From: Prosthecobacter sp. SYSU 5D2
GTDB lineage: Bacteria > Verrucomicrobiota > Verrucomicrobiia > Verrucomicrobiales > Verrucomicrobiaceae
Length of the DNA: 64,000 bases
Assembly (NCBI RefSeq): GCF_039655865.1
Contig: NZ_JBBYXL010000004.1
Span: 248,001-312,000 of the forward strand
Reading direction: 5' to 3'
The notes under the pieces were generated by a model. The model was not told where the DNA came from, ran no database searches, and worked only from the letters and a program-made list of their open reading frames with translations. The position numbers were made by a program, and so were the translations under genes. Of the stretch, positions 54,376-63,481 are shown one piece after another; position 1 is the first letter of the stretch, and each line of letters starts with the position of its first letter.

Positions 54376-55164
54376 TCACCAGGCGGTCCATCCGCCATCC
54401 ACCGGCAGGTCAATTCCGGTAATGTAGCTTGCCGCATCGCTGAGTAAAAAGCTTACCGCGCCAGCGATCTCAACCGGCGCTCCGACCCGTCCCAACGGAA
54501 CCTTTTGCGACAGCCTCGCGATAAACTCCGGCTGAGCTTCCTGGATGCCCGGATTGGGAAAGGGTCCGGGAGAGATCGTATTGCAGCGCACCCCGCATGC
54601 CCCGTAGTGAACCGCCAGATAGCGGGCCATCTGCCGCATCCCGGCCTTATTAACCCCGTATTCTATCGGATTGGTATTCATGGGTGACTCGTATATGCGG
54701 GGATCCGGGGCAACGCCGCCATACATGCTTGAAAACAGGACCAGGCTCCCCTGCCCTGCAGCCGCCATGAGATCCGCAACGGCGCGCGTCAGGATGAAAG
54801 TGCTGGTCAGATTGCCATGGTTCACTTCATCAAAATCCTCGGCGGTTAGCTCTGCCAGACGTTTCGGGGTGGCGGCATAGGTCAGGTTCACCAGCCCATG
54901 GGGCACGCCATGAGCGGATTGATGTTTTTCCACAAAGGGCAGCAAGGCATCCGTGTCGTGGGCATCCAGATCCACCGGGGTGATATCCCCGGCGAAGCTG
55001 GCTTTATCCAAAAAAGCGGCACTGCGGCCAGGCAAATCGGCACACAAGACACTTGCCCCCATTTCTGCCAGCGTCAGCACCGTGGACTGGCCCAACCATC
55101 CCGCCCCCCCTATGACCCAGATGCGCTGGCCAGTAAGATCAAAAGGTGATGGGGCAGGATTCAT
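54376..55164 (-). CDS. Short-chain dehydrogenase/reductase
   Basis: A 262-residue classical SDR. Cofactor motif IWVIGGAGWLGQSTVLTLAE (a variant of TGxxxGxG), followed by acidic CADLP suggesting NAD. The active site has the Ser in LVLFSSMYGG and Tyr-x3-Lys in EYGVNKAGMRQMARYL. The C-terminal ASYITGIDLPVDGGW is typical. The substrate is unknown. An ATG at 55179 would add five residues. Confidence 0.92.
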   Translation of the reverse strand: MNPAPSPFDLTGQRIWVIGGAGWLGQSTVLTLAEMGASVLCADLPGRSAAFLDKASFAGDITPVDLDAHDTDALLPFVEKHQSAHGVPHGLVNLTYAATPKRLAELTAEDFDEVNHGNLTSTFILTRAVADLMAAAGQGSLVLFSSMYGGVAPDPRIYESPMNTNPIEYGVNKAGMRQMARYLAVHYGACGVRCNTISPGPFPNPGIQEAQPEFIARLSQKVPLGRVGAPVEIAGAVSFLLSDAASYITGIDLPVDGGWTAW

Positions 55165-55301
55165 GGCGAACATACGCAATGATGCAGAGCAAGTTTTCGG
55201 CCCGATGAAGAAAGACGGCGTGGCTCTGTAAAAAGGTCGCGAATCCCGTCATCATGTTAGCTTTCCCCAGGCATGAAGCCTCATCCTTTCGGCCCCGCCA
55301 T

Positions 55302-56432
55302 TCACTTTCGCGGACTGCCAATCTTGTTGTTAAACTGGATCATCGAACCGGCACCACCGGAAAAAGCGCCCCCTAAACGCGGAGGAACGTCTGTTTCCGG
55401 AAGGATCCATGCGTGCATGAGCTTCTGATCAGCCCGGTAGCGCAAAGCAGTGCGGAGGGCGAAGGCCAGTCCGGTCATCAACAGCACGCAGGCCACACTG
55501 GCACCTGCTGAAGCCATCAAGCCCCAATGACTGACAACGGGCTCAGCAACACTGACTGGCAAGGGGGACCCTGCGGCCACTTCATGAAGAACACCCTGGC
55601 CGTCCTGCTGATCAAGGGAGGCGGGCAGTGCCTTTTCCGACCAGAACAACCGTGTCGAAAGCCGGACAGCGAAGCGCTGCAACTGCTGCTCCGCCTCCTG
55701 CACCTGCATGGCGTCTTTGATGCAATCATCCGCCATTTCCGACATGGCAGCCAGAGAACTGAACTGGCTGATGACCGGGCTGACCATAAAACGCGCACGC
55801 CATGGCTCCCCCAGCGGATAAATGGCCAGGCAGACCTCCCCTTCACCCTTGAGCCGGGCAATCAGAGGCGCGAGCGAAGCTGTCGAATCCAGAGCCTGGT
55901 CCCTGTCCAAGACGAACAAGTAAAGACGGATTCGGGACTCGGAAGCATGAAATTGCAAGAGACGCTCCACATCCATGGCAGGCAGCTCTGTCACCAGGGC
56001 CTGGGGATCAATGAGATATTCGTTGACCGGCACCTGCGCCAGTCCTTCCAGCACTGAGACAGGCACGTTCCGCAAAGCAACTTCCGGGGTAGGCGCTGGA
56101 ATCGCCGTGACCGGTGCCTGTCCGGCACCCAAAAGGCCGCCACGCAAAAAAAGCGACAGGTCATGAGGCTCTAGACCCGGTTCATCCAGGAAAAGCGGAG
56201 GTGAAACCATCATTCCGGGTGAGCCCAGAAAAAAAGTGTCCTGATTTTCCAGGCGATTGTTTTCAGGCAGCAAATTGGAGAAATGACTTCCTGGGGGGAG
56301 ATGCCTGGTTTCTGCACTGTCCCATGTGGGCAGAGGTGGCTCATCCGAAGCTGGGGCGGATACAGCGCATAGAAGGAGGAAAGCAGTTCGCCACAGCACC
56401 CAGACTATTCGCTCCTGTTTTAAAGCCGTCAT
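55302..56432 (-). CDS. Exported membrane-anchored protein paired with a TPM-domain gene
   Basis: A 376-residue protein with an N-terminal signal or anchor (VWVLWRTAFLLLCAVSAPAS) and one transmembrane helix near residues 310-335. Between them lies an alpha/beta region (MDVERLLQFHASESRIRLYL, VCLAIYPLGEPWRARFMVSP) whose order loosely follows a TPM domain, but I would not name it as such. Function unknown. It starts 15 bases after the next gene's stop, so both are probably co-transcribed. Confidence 0.72.
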   Translation of the reverse strand: MTALKQERIVWVLWRTAFLLLCAVSAPASDEPPLPTWDSAETRHLPPGSHFSNLLPENNRLENQDTFFLGSPGMMVSPPLFLDEPGLEPHDLSLFLRGGLLGAGQAPVTAIPAPTPEVALRNVPVSVLEGLAQVPVNEYLIDPQALVTELPAMDVERLLQFHASESRIRLYLFVLDRDQALDSTASLAPLIARLKGEGEVCLAIYPLGEPWRARFMVSPVISQFSSLAAMSEMADDCIKDAMQVQEAEQQLQRFAVRLSTRLFWSEKALPASLDQQDGQGVLHEVAAGSPLPVSVAEPVVSHWGLMASAGASVACVLLMTGLAFALRTALRYRADQKLMHAWILPETDVPPRLGGAFSGGAGSMIQFNNKIGSPRK

Positions 56433-56447
56433 GGGGAAACATTCAAT

Positions 56448-57083
56448 TCAGACATTGCTGCCGGTCTGAGCAGGCCTGTGGGCCGCACGAAGAGTTTGCA
56501 AACCCATGCTGCCCAGGTCGGAGCCGGCCATCTTGGCGGGGACTTCGGGAAGCGAACGTGTGCCTGCTTGCGCGAGCTTTTTGCCAAGAAGTTTTACCAC
56601 GCGCTCCACGGCCTGACCGTAACGACGGCGATCCAGCAGACTGCTTACCTGGTTTAAAATATGCCGCGCATCGGCATCCCTGACATGTGCCTCCAGAGCA
56701 TAGCCGAGCGTCAAAGCGGCATTTTGGTGCAGACAGTCAATGACCAGTGCAACTCCAAAGTCGTTCCGTTTGGATATCTGATGCGTGTGAAAAGCCCCAT
56801 GGTTTACCAACCAGAAGCCCAGATCCCGCGAGGTCAACGCGAGAGGAACGGCCCCCAGGAAAACCACAAAAAAACACTGTGGAAACATTCGTTCAAATGC
56901 ATCAAAAATGACCTCGAGATGGCGTTGCTCTTTCAGGCTGAGGCAGTTATGGTTGTCTGTGATCCTTTCCAGGCGCACCCATTCAGAACCCAGCAATCCA
57001 CGAACTGTCGCCACACTGAATTCACAATATCCGCATTTGCCAGTACCGGAAGCCAAAGCCGCTGAGCAATGAGGGCATATCAT
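56448..57083 (-). CDS. Zinc-ribbon TPM-domain protein
   Basis: A 211-residue protein starting MICPHCSAALASGTGKCGYC, a four-Cys zinc ribbon. The remaining part looks like a TPM (TLP18.3/Psb32/MOLO-1) domain: SLKEQRHLEVIFDAFERMFP, CFFVVFLGAVPLALTSRDLG, NDFGVALVIDCLHQNAALTL and GYALEAHVRDADARHILNQV. It lacks a signal peptide and is presumably cytoplasmic. TPM domains in repair or phosphatase contexts do not settle its role. The ATG at 57140 would add 19 residues. Confidence 0.78.
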   Translation of the reverse strand: MICPHCSAALASGTGKCGYCEFSVATVRGLLGSEWVRLERITDNHNCLSLKEQRHLEVIFDAFERMFPQCFFVVFLGAVPLALTSRDLGFWLVNHGAFHTHQISKRNDFGVALVIDCLHQNAALTLGYALEAHVRDADARHILNQVSSLLDRRRYGQAVERVVKLLGKKLAQAGTRSLPEVPAKMAGSDLGSMGLQTLRAAHRPAQTGSNV

Positions 57084-57274
57084 ATTTTCAATAATAACTA
57101 AAATATCAACCTCTAGCAACATTAAATCTGTGCCAAGCAAGAAATGACAGAGATTGGGTGTTTACGAAAAAAGTGTTTACACCCTCTCTGCATTGTGGTT
57201 CAAATCTCTACATCACTTGGTCTGGAAAATGCATTGGTTTTCTCCGACCCCCCACCCCTTCAGCATCGCCCATC
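57084..57274. promoter_or_regulatory. AT-rich divergent promoter region
   Basis: This spacer separates the zinc-ribbon TPM gene from the discoidin-like gene. On the minus strand TTGCTA-N17-TATTAT (about 57091-57119) is a plausible sigma-70 promoter; its -10 box ends only seven bases before the ATG at 57083, which would give an almost leaderless message. For the plus strand I see no clear hexamers. Confidence 0.35.
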
Positions 57275-58576
57275 ATGAGACACAAATATTTATTCACTCT
57301 GGTAGCACTTGCTTCCCTGACCATCCAAGCCCAGGCCAAATGGAGCAAACTGCCTGCTGTGGATGAAAAACCAGTGAGCATTGCGACTGTTTTTTCCGGC
57401 ACGTCCATCCACGAATCCAAAGGCTTCAATCCTGCTAACGCCCTGCTGATGGGAGATCCGGTGAAACCGGTGAATCTCGCTTCAGGTAAAAGTGAAGCCA
57501 TTTTGAAGTTTGCCAAGCAGTCGATCATCAAGAGCGTGTCTTTTGTGAATGACGGCATTGAGGGCAAGGTGGCCCTTTCCACCAGCACGGACGGCAGCGC
57601 GTGGAGTCCTGTTGATAACAAAGTGTTCTCCCCGTCCGACCGGCTCATTCAACTCAATGGCGGTGCCTCCCAGGGCCGTTTTCTGCGGATGCAGTTTGAT
57701 CTGGTCCGCGGCGGTGTGATCCGCAGCTTCCAGGCCATTGGCTCCAGCACGGATGCCAACTACACTGTCACCCAGAACGCCGATGGCACCGGCGCACCAG
57801 TCAACTTTGCTGCGGGCATGGGCGGAGGCCGTCTGCTCTACATCAGCCCTGAGCTTTATGGATCCCGGAATGATGCCGTGAAAAGCAACAAACTGGAGTT
57901 CCCTGAGTCGGATGAAAAATACCGCACGGCGGTTTACGATCTGGGCCAGGTGCGCACGCTTAACGAATTCGGTTCCATTCATTCGCCCCGTCCAGTCCGC
58001 TTCTCCGTGTATGCGTTTGATAACCTTCCTGAAAAGGAAGACTGGCGCGGACGGCTGGCCTTTGACCCCACCGTGTTTGATTCCTCAGAGCCAGTGGCCA
58101 AAGCAGAAGACACCACCGGCTCAGGCTTTCTCAAAGCCAAGCCAGGCAAGACTGTCAAGTCCCGTTACATCGCCCTGCGTTGGGAGCCTGACTTCAACCC
58201 CCCTGCCTTCAATGCTTATTCTGTCTCCATCACCGGTGCAGCCAGTGTCACCTATTCCGGCAACGGCGTGACTGTGACCACCGAAACCGATGCCGAGGGC
58301 AACTCTGTGAGCACGGTATCTGTAAATGGTCAGACCAATCTGGTCATTACGGTGGACGCCAACGGTAACGTGACGGTGACGGGTAGCGATGCAGGCCCAG
58401 GCGCTGACGGACCTTCCGTAGATGTCAACGGCACAGAAACCGGTCAAAGCGGCGAAGCTGCCACCATCAATGGGGTGACCATTGGCGCACCCAGTGCCAG
58501 CGGCGCGGGTCTAGCGGGACCAGAGCAACAACCTGCACCAACGCCGCCACCTGACGATACCGGAAGTCCGGAATAA
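57275..58576 (+). CDS. Exported discoidin-like protein with repeat-rich tail
   Basis: A 433-residue protein with signal peptide MRHKYLFTLVALASLTIQAQ. Residues about 40-140 look like an F5/8 type C (discoidin) beta sandwich (FNPANALLMGDPVKPVNLAS, IIKSVSFVNDGIEGKVALST, GRFLRMQFDLV), a fold that binds carbohydrate or other ligands. The C-terminal third is a Val/Thr/Gly-rich stretch (VTYSGNGVTVTTETDAEGNS) with a proline-rich end. No enzyme motif. A strong terminator follows. Confidence 0.72.
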   Translation: MRHKYLFTLVALASLTIQAQAKWSKLPAVDEKPVSIATVFSGTSIHESKGFNPANALLMGDPVKPVNLASGKSEAILKFAKQSIIKSVSFVNDGIEGKVALSTSTDGSAWSPVDNKVFSPSDRLIQLNGGASQGRFLRMQFDLVRGGVIRSFQAIGSSTDANYTVTQNADGTGAPVNFAAGMGGGRLLYISPELYGSRNDAVKSNKLEFPESDEKYRTAVYDLGQVRTLNEFGSIHSPRPVRFSVYAFDNLPEKEDWRGRLAFDPTVFDSSEPVAKAEDTTGSGFLKAKPGKTVKSRYIALRWEPDFNPPAFNAYSVSITGAASVTYSGNGVTVTTETDAEGNSVSTVSVNGQTNLVITVDANGNVTVTGSDAGPGADGPSVDVNGTETGQSGEAATINGVTIGAPSASGAGLAGPEQQPAPTPPPDDTGSPE

Positions 58577-58602
58577 GCCGCTTAAAGATCAGTGTTTTCC
58601 AG

Positions 58603-58633
58603 ATGCGAGGCCAAACGGCCTCGCATTTTTTTT
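58603..58633 (+). terminator. Rho-independent terminator after the discoidin-like gene
   Basis: TGCGAGGCC (58604-58612) pairs perfectly with GGCCTCGCA (58617-58625) across a four-base loop, followed by a run of eight T. This is the clearest intrinsic terminator in the window. Confidence 0.93.
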
Positions 58634-58769
58634 GTTTCAAATGCATGCAGTCACTCTTCTCAAACCACGCCGCCCACCTTGCAGCCGCTTGCAGTGATAC
58701 TGAACTGCACAAAGACTGATTATCTATGCTCTTGGCAAATGTCTGAGACGTTCTTTACTCAGACCTACC

Positions 58770-60032
58770 ATGAGTGCTTCCGTTTACGACTCCCCTGTGT
58801 TTCATATGGCCTGTCATCAGTTTGATCTGGTGGCGGATTTCCTCGATATTCCAGACAGCCTTCGCGACCGTCTCAAGATGCCACGGCGGGCGCTCACAGT
58901 CTCCATCCCTGTGCGGCGGGATGACGGCAGCACGACGGTCTTCACGGGGTATCGGGTGCAGCATCATTTGTCTCTGGGCCCCACCAAGGGCGGCATCCGG
59001 TTTCACCCTGACGTCACCATGGGTGAGGTGGCTGCCCTGGCCATGTGGATGAGCTGGAAATGTGCGCTGACCGGCCTCCCATATGGCGGAGCCAAGGGCG
59101 GGGTCTGCTGCGATCCCAGCCAGCTTTCAATCGGAGAGCTGGAGCGCCTGACCCGGCGCTATACCCAGGAGCTGATTCCCTTCATCGGCCCTCAACTGGA
59201 TGTCCCTGCGCCGGACATGGGCACGAACGAGCAGGTCATGGCCTGGATGATGGACACATACTCTCTCCAGATTGGCCACTGCGTCCCCGGAGTCGTCACG
59301 GGCAAGCCGGTGGGCTTGGGCGGCTCCCTTGGCCGGCGCGAATCCACCGGCCGCGGGGTCGCCTATCTCGTCTCACGGGCCATGGATACGCTGGGCATCC
59401 GCGCAGAAGGGGCCACAGCGGTGATCCAAGGGTTTGGCAATGTCGGCTCCGTCGCCGCCATGTCTCTGGCCAAACAAGGCGTCAAAATTATCGCCGTCAG
59501 TGATGCGTACGGAGGCATTCACAATGCCGCCGGCTTGGAACTGAATGCCCTGAACGATTACGTCAGCCAGACCAAAAGTGTCGTGGGCTTTCCAGAGTCG
59601 GAACCCATCAGCAATGCAGAATTGCTCCTCCTCCCCTGTGACATCCTCATCCCGGCAGCCATGGAGCGGCAGATTGACGCCACCAACGCTGCCAAAATCC
59701 AGTGCCGCATTCTGGCGGAGGGTGCCAACGGACCCGTCACCCCGGATGCGGATTTAATCCTCCAACAACGCCCGGAGATCTTCATCATTCCGGACATCCT
59801 CTGCAACAGCGGCGGCGTCATTGTCTCCTACTTCGAATGGGTGCAGGATCTGCAGAGCTTCTTCTGGGGTGAAGGCGAGGTATTGGACAAACTGTTCCGA
59901 ATCCTTGAGCAGGCCTTTAACCAGACGCTGCAAGTGCACCGCAAACAGAAGGTTTCCATGCGCTTTGCCGCACTCAGCCTGGGCATCAAAAGGGTGTGGG
60001 AAGCCAAGCAGACTCGCGGCCTTTATCCCTAA
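58770..60032 (+). CDS. gdhA: Glutamate dehydrogenase (Glu/Leu/Phe/Val family)
   Basis: A 420-residue dehydrogenase. The catalytic part has LSLGPTKGGIRFHPDVTMGE, the Lys in LPYGGAKGGVCCDP, VPAPDMGTNEQVMAWMMDTY and GRRESTGRGVAYLVSRAMDT. The Rossmann part is AVIQGFGNVGSVAAMSLAKQ, with ILAEGANGPVTPDADLIL. Length is that of hexameric class II GDHs. NAD or NADP use is not clear. It links 2-oxoglutarate and ammonium. It has its own upstream region and converges on rpoN. Confidence 0.95.
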   Translation: MSASVYDSPVFHMACHQFDLVADFLDIPDSLRDRLKMPRRALTVSIPVRRDDGSTTVFTGYRVQHHLSLGPTKGGIRFHPDVTMGEVAALAMWMSWKCALTGLPYGGAKGGVCCDPSQLSIGELERLTRRYTQELIPFIGPQLDVPAPDMGTNEQVMAWMMDTYSLQIGHCVPGVVTGKPVGLGGSLGRRESTGRGVAYLVSRAMDTLGIRAEGATAVIQGFGNVGSVAAMSLAKQGVKIIAVSDAYGGIHNAAGLELNALNDYVSQTKSVVGFPESEPISNAELLLLPCDILIPAAMERQIDATNAAKIQCRILAEGANGPVTPDADLILQQRPEIFIIPDILCNSGGVIVSYFEWVQDLQSFFWGEGEVLDKLFRILEQAFNQTLQVHRKQKVSMRFAALSLGIKRVWEAKQTRGLYP

Positions 60033-60043
60033 AAGAAACCGGG

Positions 60044-60074
60044 CCTGCCAGCGGCTGAAAAGGCTGCTGGCAGG
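60044..60074. terminator. Hairpin between convergent gdhA and rpoN
   Basis: CCTGCCAGC (60044-60052) pairs with GCTGGCAGG (60066-60074) with an inner GGCTGAAAAGGCT-type loop. It lies between the two stop codons. T-runs are weak on both strands (TTTCTTTTA on the minus side), so it may serve as a bidirectional terminator. Confidence 0.6.
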
Positions 60075-61499
60075 TTATGAAAACGATTTGCGCAGGTGGC
60101 TGGGCAGGATGCCCAGAGCCTCGCGGTATTTCGCGACCGTGCGGCGCGCCACTTTGATGCCCTGCTTGTCCAGCAGCTTGGCCAGCTTGTCATCGCTGAG
60201 GGGCTTGGCCTTGGTTTCGGTCTTGATTAGGTCAGCAATGGCATTTTTGACACTGGTGTTGCTGAGGTCTTCACCGGAATCTGTTTTGACCCCGTGGCTG
60301 AAGAAAAACTTCAGCTCGTACACGCCATGCGGCGTGGCCATGTATTTGCCTGAGATGGCACGGCTCACCGTGGTCTCGTGCACGCCCACTTCATCGGCCA
60401 CTTGCGCCATGTTCAGCGGCCGCAGGAAGCTCGTTCCCTTTTCCAGGAATTCCTGCTGATGCGCCAGGATCTGAATGGCGATCTTGTGGATGGTCTGCTG
60501 ACGCTGATGGATGGAACGGATCAGGAATTTGCCGCTGCGGATCTTGTCCCGGATGTAGTTGCGCACCTCCCCGCTGCTGCTGGCCTGGCCCAGGAGGTCC
60601 TTGTAGGCATTGCTCAGGCGCAGGTTGGGAAGGTCGTCATTGTTCATCACCGGCACCCACTCCCCACCCAGCCTTTCCACGATGATGTCAGGGCTGACAT
60701 AATTGTTGCTGCTCGGGTTAAAGCGCGATGCAGGCCGGGGATCCAGGGTGCTGATGAAATCGGCCGCACGGGAAACCTGTTCCAGCGGCACCCCCAGCTT
60801 GCGGGCCAGGATCGGGTAGCGTTTGTTGGCCAGGTCTTCCAGATACTGGTCCACCAGGCGATGGGCCAGGCTGTGTTTTTTACCCAGCCGCTCAAGCTGC
60901 ACCAGCAGGCACTCGCGCAGGTCATCTGATCCCACCCCGACAGGGTCAAAAGACATCAGGACGGCTTTGGCGGCATGCAAGTCATCAATGGGGATGCTTT
61001 GATGAAGGCTCATGTCCTCCACAGAAGCATTCAGGAAACCCCGGTCATCCAGGCTGCCGATGAGAAATTCCACATTTCTGACCAGCAACGGGTCATTGAT
61101 CTCCGCCGTGCGCAACTGCGTCACCAAGTGCTCCTGCAGGGTCGTCGGAGCCACAATGGAATCCATCAGGAACTGCCAGCGCTCCTGGTCTTCCGCACTG
61201 CGGTTGGTCGTCTGCATGCGGCTCTGAGCCCAGTACTCCCGCCATTCTTCATCCATCTGGGAAATGACATCGAGCTCATCGCGGTCACCTCCGTCCCGGT
61301 CATCCGGATCATCGGGCACGGCATCATCCAGAGACACATCCGGAGATTCAAGCTCCAGCACAGGATTGATTTCAATCTCCTGCTGGATGATCTGCCTCAG
61401 CTCAAGAGTGGGGGCCTGCAGGATCTGCAAGCTCTGCTGCATCTGGGGGCCGATGGCAAGCTTTTGAGTCTGGGTCTGGTATAGTCCTTGGTCTGCCAT
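60075..61499 (-). CDS. rpoN: RNA polymerase sigma-54 factor
   Basis: A 474-residue sigma-54. Region I is Gln/Leu-rich (QKLAIGPQMQQSLQILQAPT and LRQIIQQEIEINPVLELESP). Region II is acidic. The core-binding part and the HTH (MAQVADEVGVHETTVSRAIS) lead to the RpoN box ARRTVAKYREALGILPS near the C-terminus. All regions are present, so it should direct transcription from -24/-12 promoters with an activator. No activator gene is in the window. Confidence 0.96.
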   Translation of the reverse strand: MADQGLYQTQTQKLAIGPQMQQSLQILQAPTLELRQIIQQEIEINPVLELESPDVSLDDAVPDDPDDRDGGDRDELDVISQMDEEWREYWAQSRMQTTNRSAEDQERWQFLMDSIVAPTTLQEHLVTQLRTAEINDPLLVRNVEFLIGSLDDRGFLNASVEDMSLHQSIPIDDLHAAKAVLMSFDPVGVGSDDLRECLLVQLERLGKKHSLAHRLVDQYLEDLANKRYPILARKLGVPLEQVSRAADFISTLDPRPASRFNPSSNNYVSPDIIVERLGGEWVPVMNNDDLPNLRLSNAYKDLLGQASSSGEVRNYIRDKIRSGKFLIRSIHQRQQTIHKIAIQILAHQQEFLEKGTSFLRPLNMAQVADEVGVHETTVSRAISGKYMATPHGVYELKFFFSHGVKTDSGEDLSNTSVKNAIADLIKTETKAKPLSDDKLAKLLDKQGIKVARRTVAKYREALGILPSHLRKSFS

Positions 61500-61646
61500 T
61501 GGTGGTTGGCCACACCCCTTTCATTGGTGTCACAGACAAGCAAGCAATAAGCGGGCCAAAATCGCATTTTGGTGATAAAATCGGACGAAAGTAAAAGCTG
61601 GCATGGGACTTTATTTAGGCTCTGGGCGCTTTTTACCAAGTCACTG

Positions 61647-63227
61647 TCATCGTTTCACACCACCGCCCGGGAATACTGCACCGGTGACAGCACCTTCGCA
61701 ATCCAGGATGACAACCCCGACCTCACCCGCCGCCCCCAGCCGGTGCTGGAGCAATAGCCGGGCCACGTGGGTACTGCCCCATTCCACCTCGCGCTCAAAG
61801 TAACGCCCCAATGGCGTTTCCTGAGAGACTAGCGCCAGACACTCCACCGATTCATCAGCACTGGCATGCAAGCGGAATCCAAGCTGGCCGGAGCGGCTGT
61901 CCGCAGGCAAATCCAGCGCATGGCTGCGCCGCAACACCACGTGAAACCACGAGGGCTGTTCAGACTTCTGATCAAGAAAACCGGCCAGACGCCGCTCATG
62001 TGTCTCGCCAAAAAGCGGCCAGTCCAGCAGGAAGCCGCCGCCTTCCTGGGGCACCAGACGCAGGAGCGCACCGGCATCCGGATTGGCATCTGTCAGCACC
62101 AGGAAGAGCGGCACCTCTTCCTGTCCAGGCAGCGTGCGGGGCATCTCTGCAGCCAGTTTAAGCAATTTGAGCTTCGGCTTTTTGCGCTCAAAAAAACCTT
62201 CCACCTCCACCTGGTACTCATCTGCTTGCGATATCACCGCCGACCTTTCTGCCGCTGTTTCCGCTTTAAACAGTGATTGCAAAAGTGCTTCCGCTTCTTC
62301 ATTGGCACGGACCAAATCCAGACCGGCAGAAGCAGCAGGCTGCATCCGCAGATCTCCCTCGGAGGGCACTCCCGCCCTGCGGATCTCAGGTTCCATGACT
62401 TCGGGTTGAGGCACCGCAGAGACCGGTTCAGAGACTGCTTCATCTTTCGTTTCCATTGCGACCTGCGGCAAAGGCGCGGGCGCGGGGGCGGGCTCTAGCG
62501 GAATGACGGAATCGTTTTCACCGGGGAGTTTCCCGACGTCCGTGTGGGGTGCTTCAAATTCCACCGCCAGGGGTCCTTTCAGATGCCCCCACAGCACCCA
62601 GCCGCCAAAGCCCAGAACCAGGAGCAGAAAGATGCCCAGGGGGACATTGCGTTCCTCGCGCTGCGGCCGCCAGGATGGGGCAGGATGATATTCTACCTCC
62701 CAGGACCCGATGCCGCCTGCGGAGTCATGCCGTGGGGCGAACTGCATGCTGGGCACATAGGCAGGCGGAGTGGGTGAATACGGCACAGCCTGACTTCCGG
62801 CCTCTGCCGCAGACGGCAAATGCGACGGAACGATGCCGAAGGGCGACTGGCCGGAAGGCATCATCGGCTGCCAGGTGGCCGGGGCCGCCGGTGCAGGCGG
62901 AAACAAGGACGGGGGGTGTGGGCTGTAGAGCGGTGCCTGCTCAGGAGCCGGCGGCCAGACAGGCAAAGACTGCGGAAGAGCGGAGGGCGGTGAGGCGGAG
63001 AATGATGGAGCCGCAGGCTCCGTAGGCGGACGGCTCGGCTGGACCCGCCTTTGAATCGGCAGGCTGGTCACCGGATGCAGGAAGGGCCCGGATGCCGCAG
63101 GGTAAGATTCCCTCGGAGCACTGCGGGCGCAATGCGGGCATGTCACCATTGCCCCCTGCTGCTGGGGCAGCGAAAGGAACGGACGCGAACACGCAGGGCA
63201 GCGCAGGCTGACAACACCATTGACCAT
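61647..63227 (-). CDS. Zinc-ribbon, proline-rich single-pass membrane protein
   Basis: A 526-residue protein. The N-terminus has a four-Cys zinc ribbon (SLRCPACSRPF and MVTCPHCARSAP). A Pro/Ser/Ala-rich low-complexity part runs to about residue 190, followed by one transmembrane helix (PLGIFLLLVLGFGGWVLWGH) and a helical and beta C-terminal part with VEVEGFFERKKPKLKLLKLA and WFHVVLRRSHALDLPADSRS. Function is unknown. Its order resembles the 7876-9657 product in style: soluble low-complexity part, one helix, large C-terminal part. Confidence 0.8.
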   Translation of the reverse strand: MVNGVVSLRCPACSRPFLSLPQQQGAMVTCPHCARSAPRESYPAASGPFLHPVTSLPIQRRVQPSRPPTEPAAPSFSASPPSALPQSLPVWPPAPEQAPLYSPHPPSLFPPAPAAPATWQPMMPSGQSPFGIVPSHLPSAAEAGSQAVPYSPTPPAYVPSMQFAPRHDSAGGIGSWEVEYHPAPSWRPQREERNVPLGIFLLLVLGFGGWVLWGHLKGPLAVEFEAPHTDVGKLPGENDSVIPLEPAPAPAPLPQVAMETKDEAVSEPVSAVPQPEVMEPEIRRAGVPSEGDLRMQPAASAGLDLVRANEEAEALLQSLFKAETAAERSAVISQADEYQVEVEGFFERKKPKLKLLKLAAEMPRTLPGQEEVPLFLVLTDANPDAGALLRLVPQEGGGFLLDWPLFGETHERRLAGFLDQKSEQPSWFHVVLRRSHALDLPADSRSGQLGFRLHASADESVECLALVSQETPLGRYFEREVEWGSTHVARLLLQHRLGAAGEVGVVILDCEGAVTGAVFPGGGVKR

Positions 63228-63297
63228 GGAAACGGACTATCGCCTCATTTACGCATCCCGCCAGTCCTCGGTTTTGTCTTCATCACAAAAGGGTAAG

Positions 63298-63370
<73 letters not shown>

Positions 63371-63481
63371 CTTTTCCTGGCTCTCATGAGGGTTTAAGCC
63401 ATGGCTCCATCCGGTGCAAATTGCTTTTTCAGGACGCTGTTGCAATGGCCGTGACGAAGAGGTGCAGCGCAATCAGATTCC

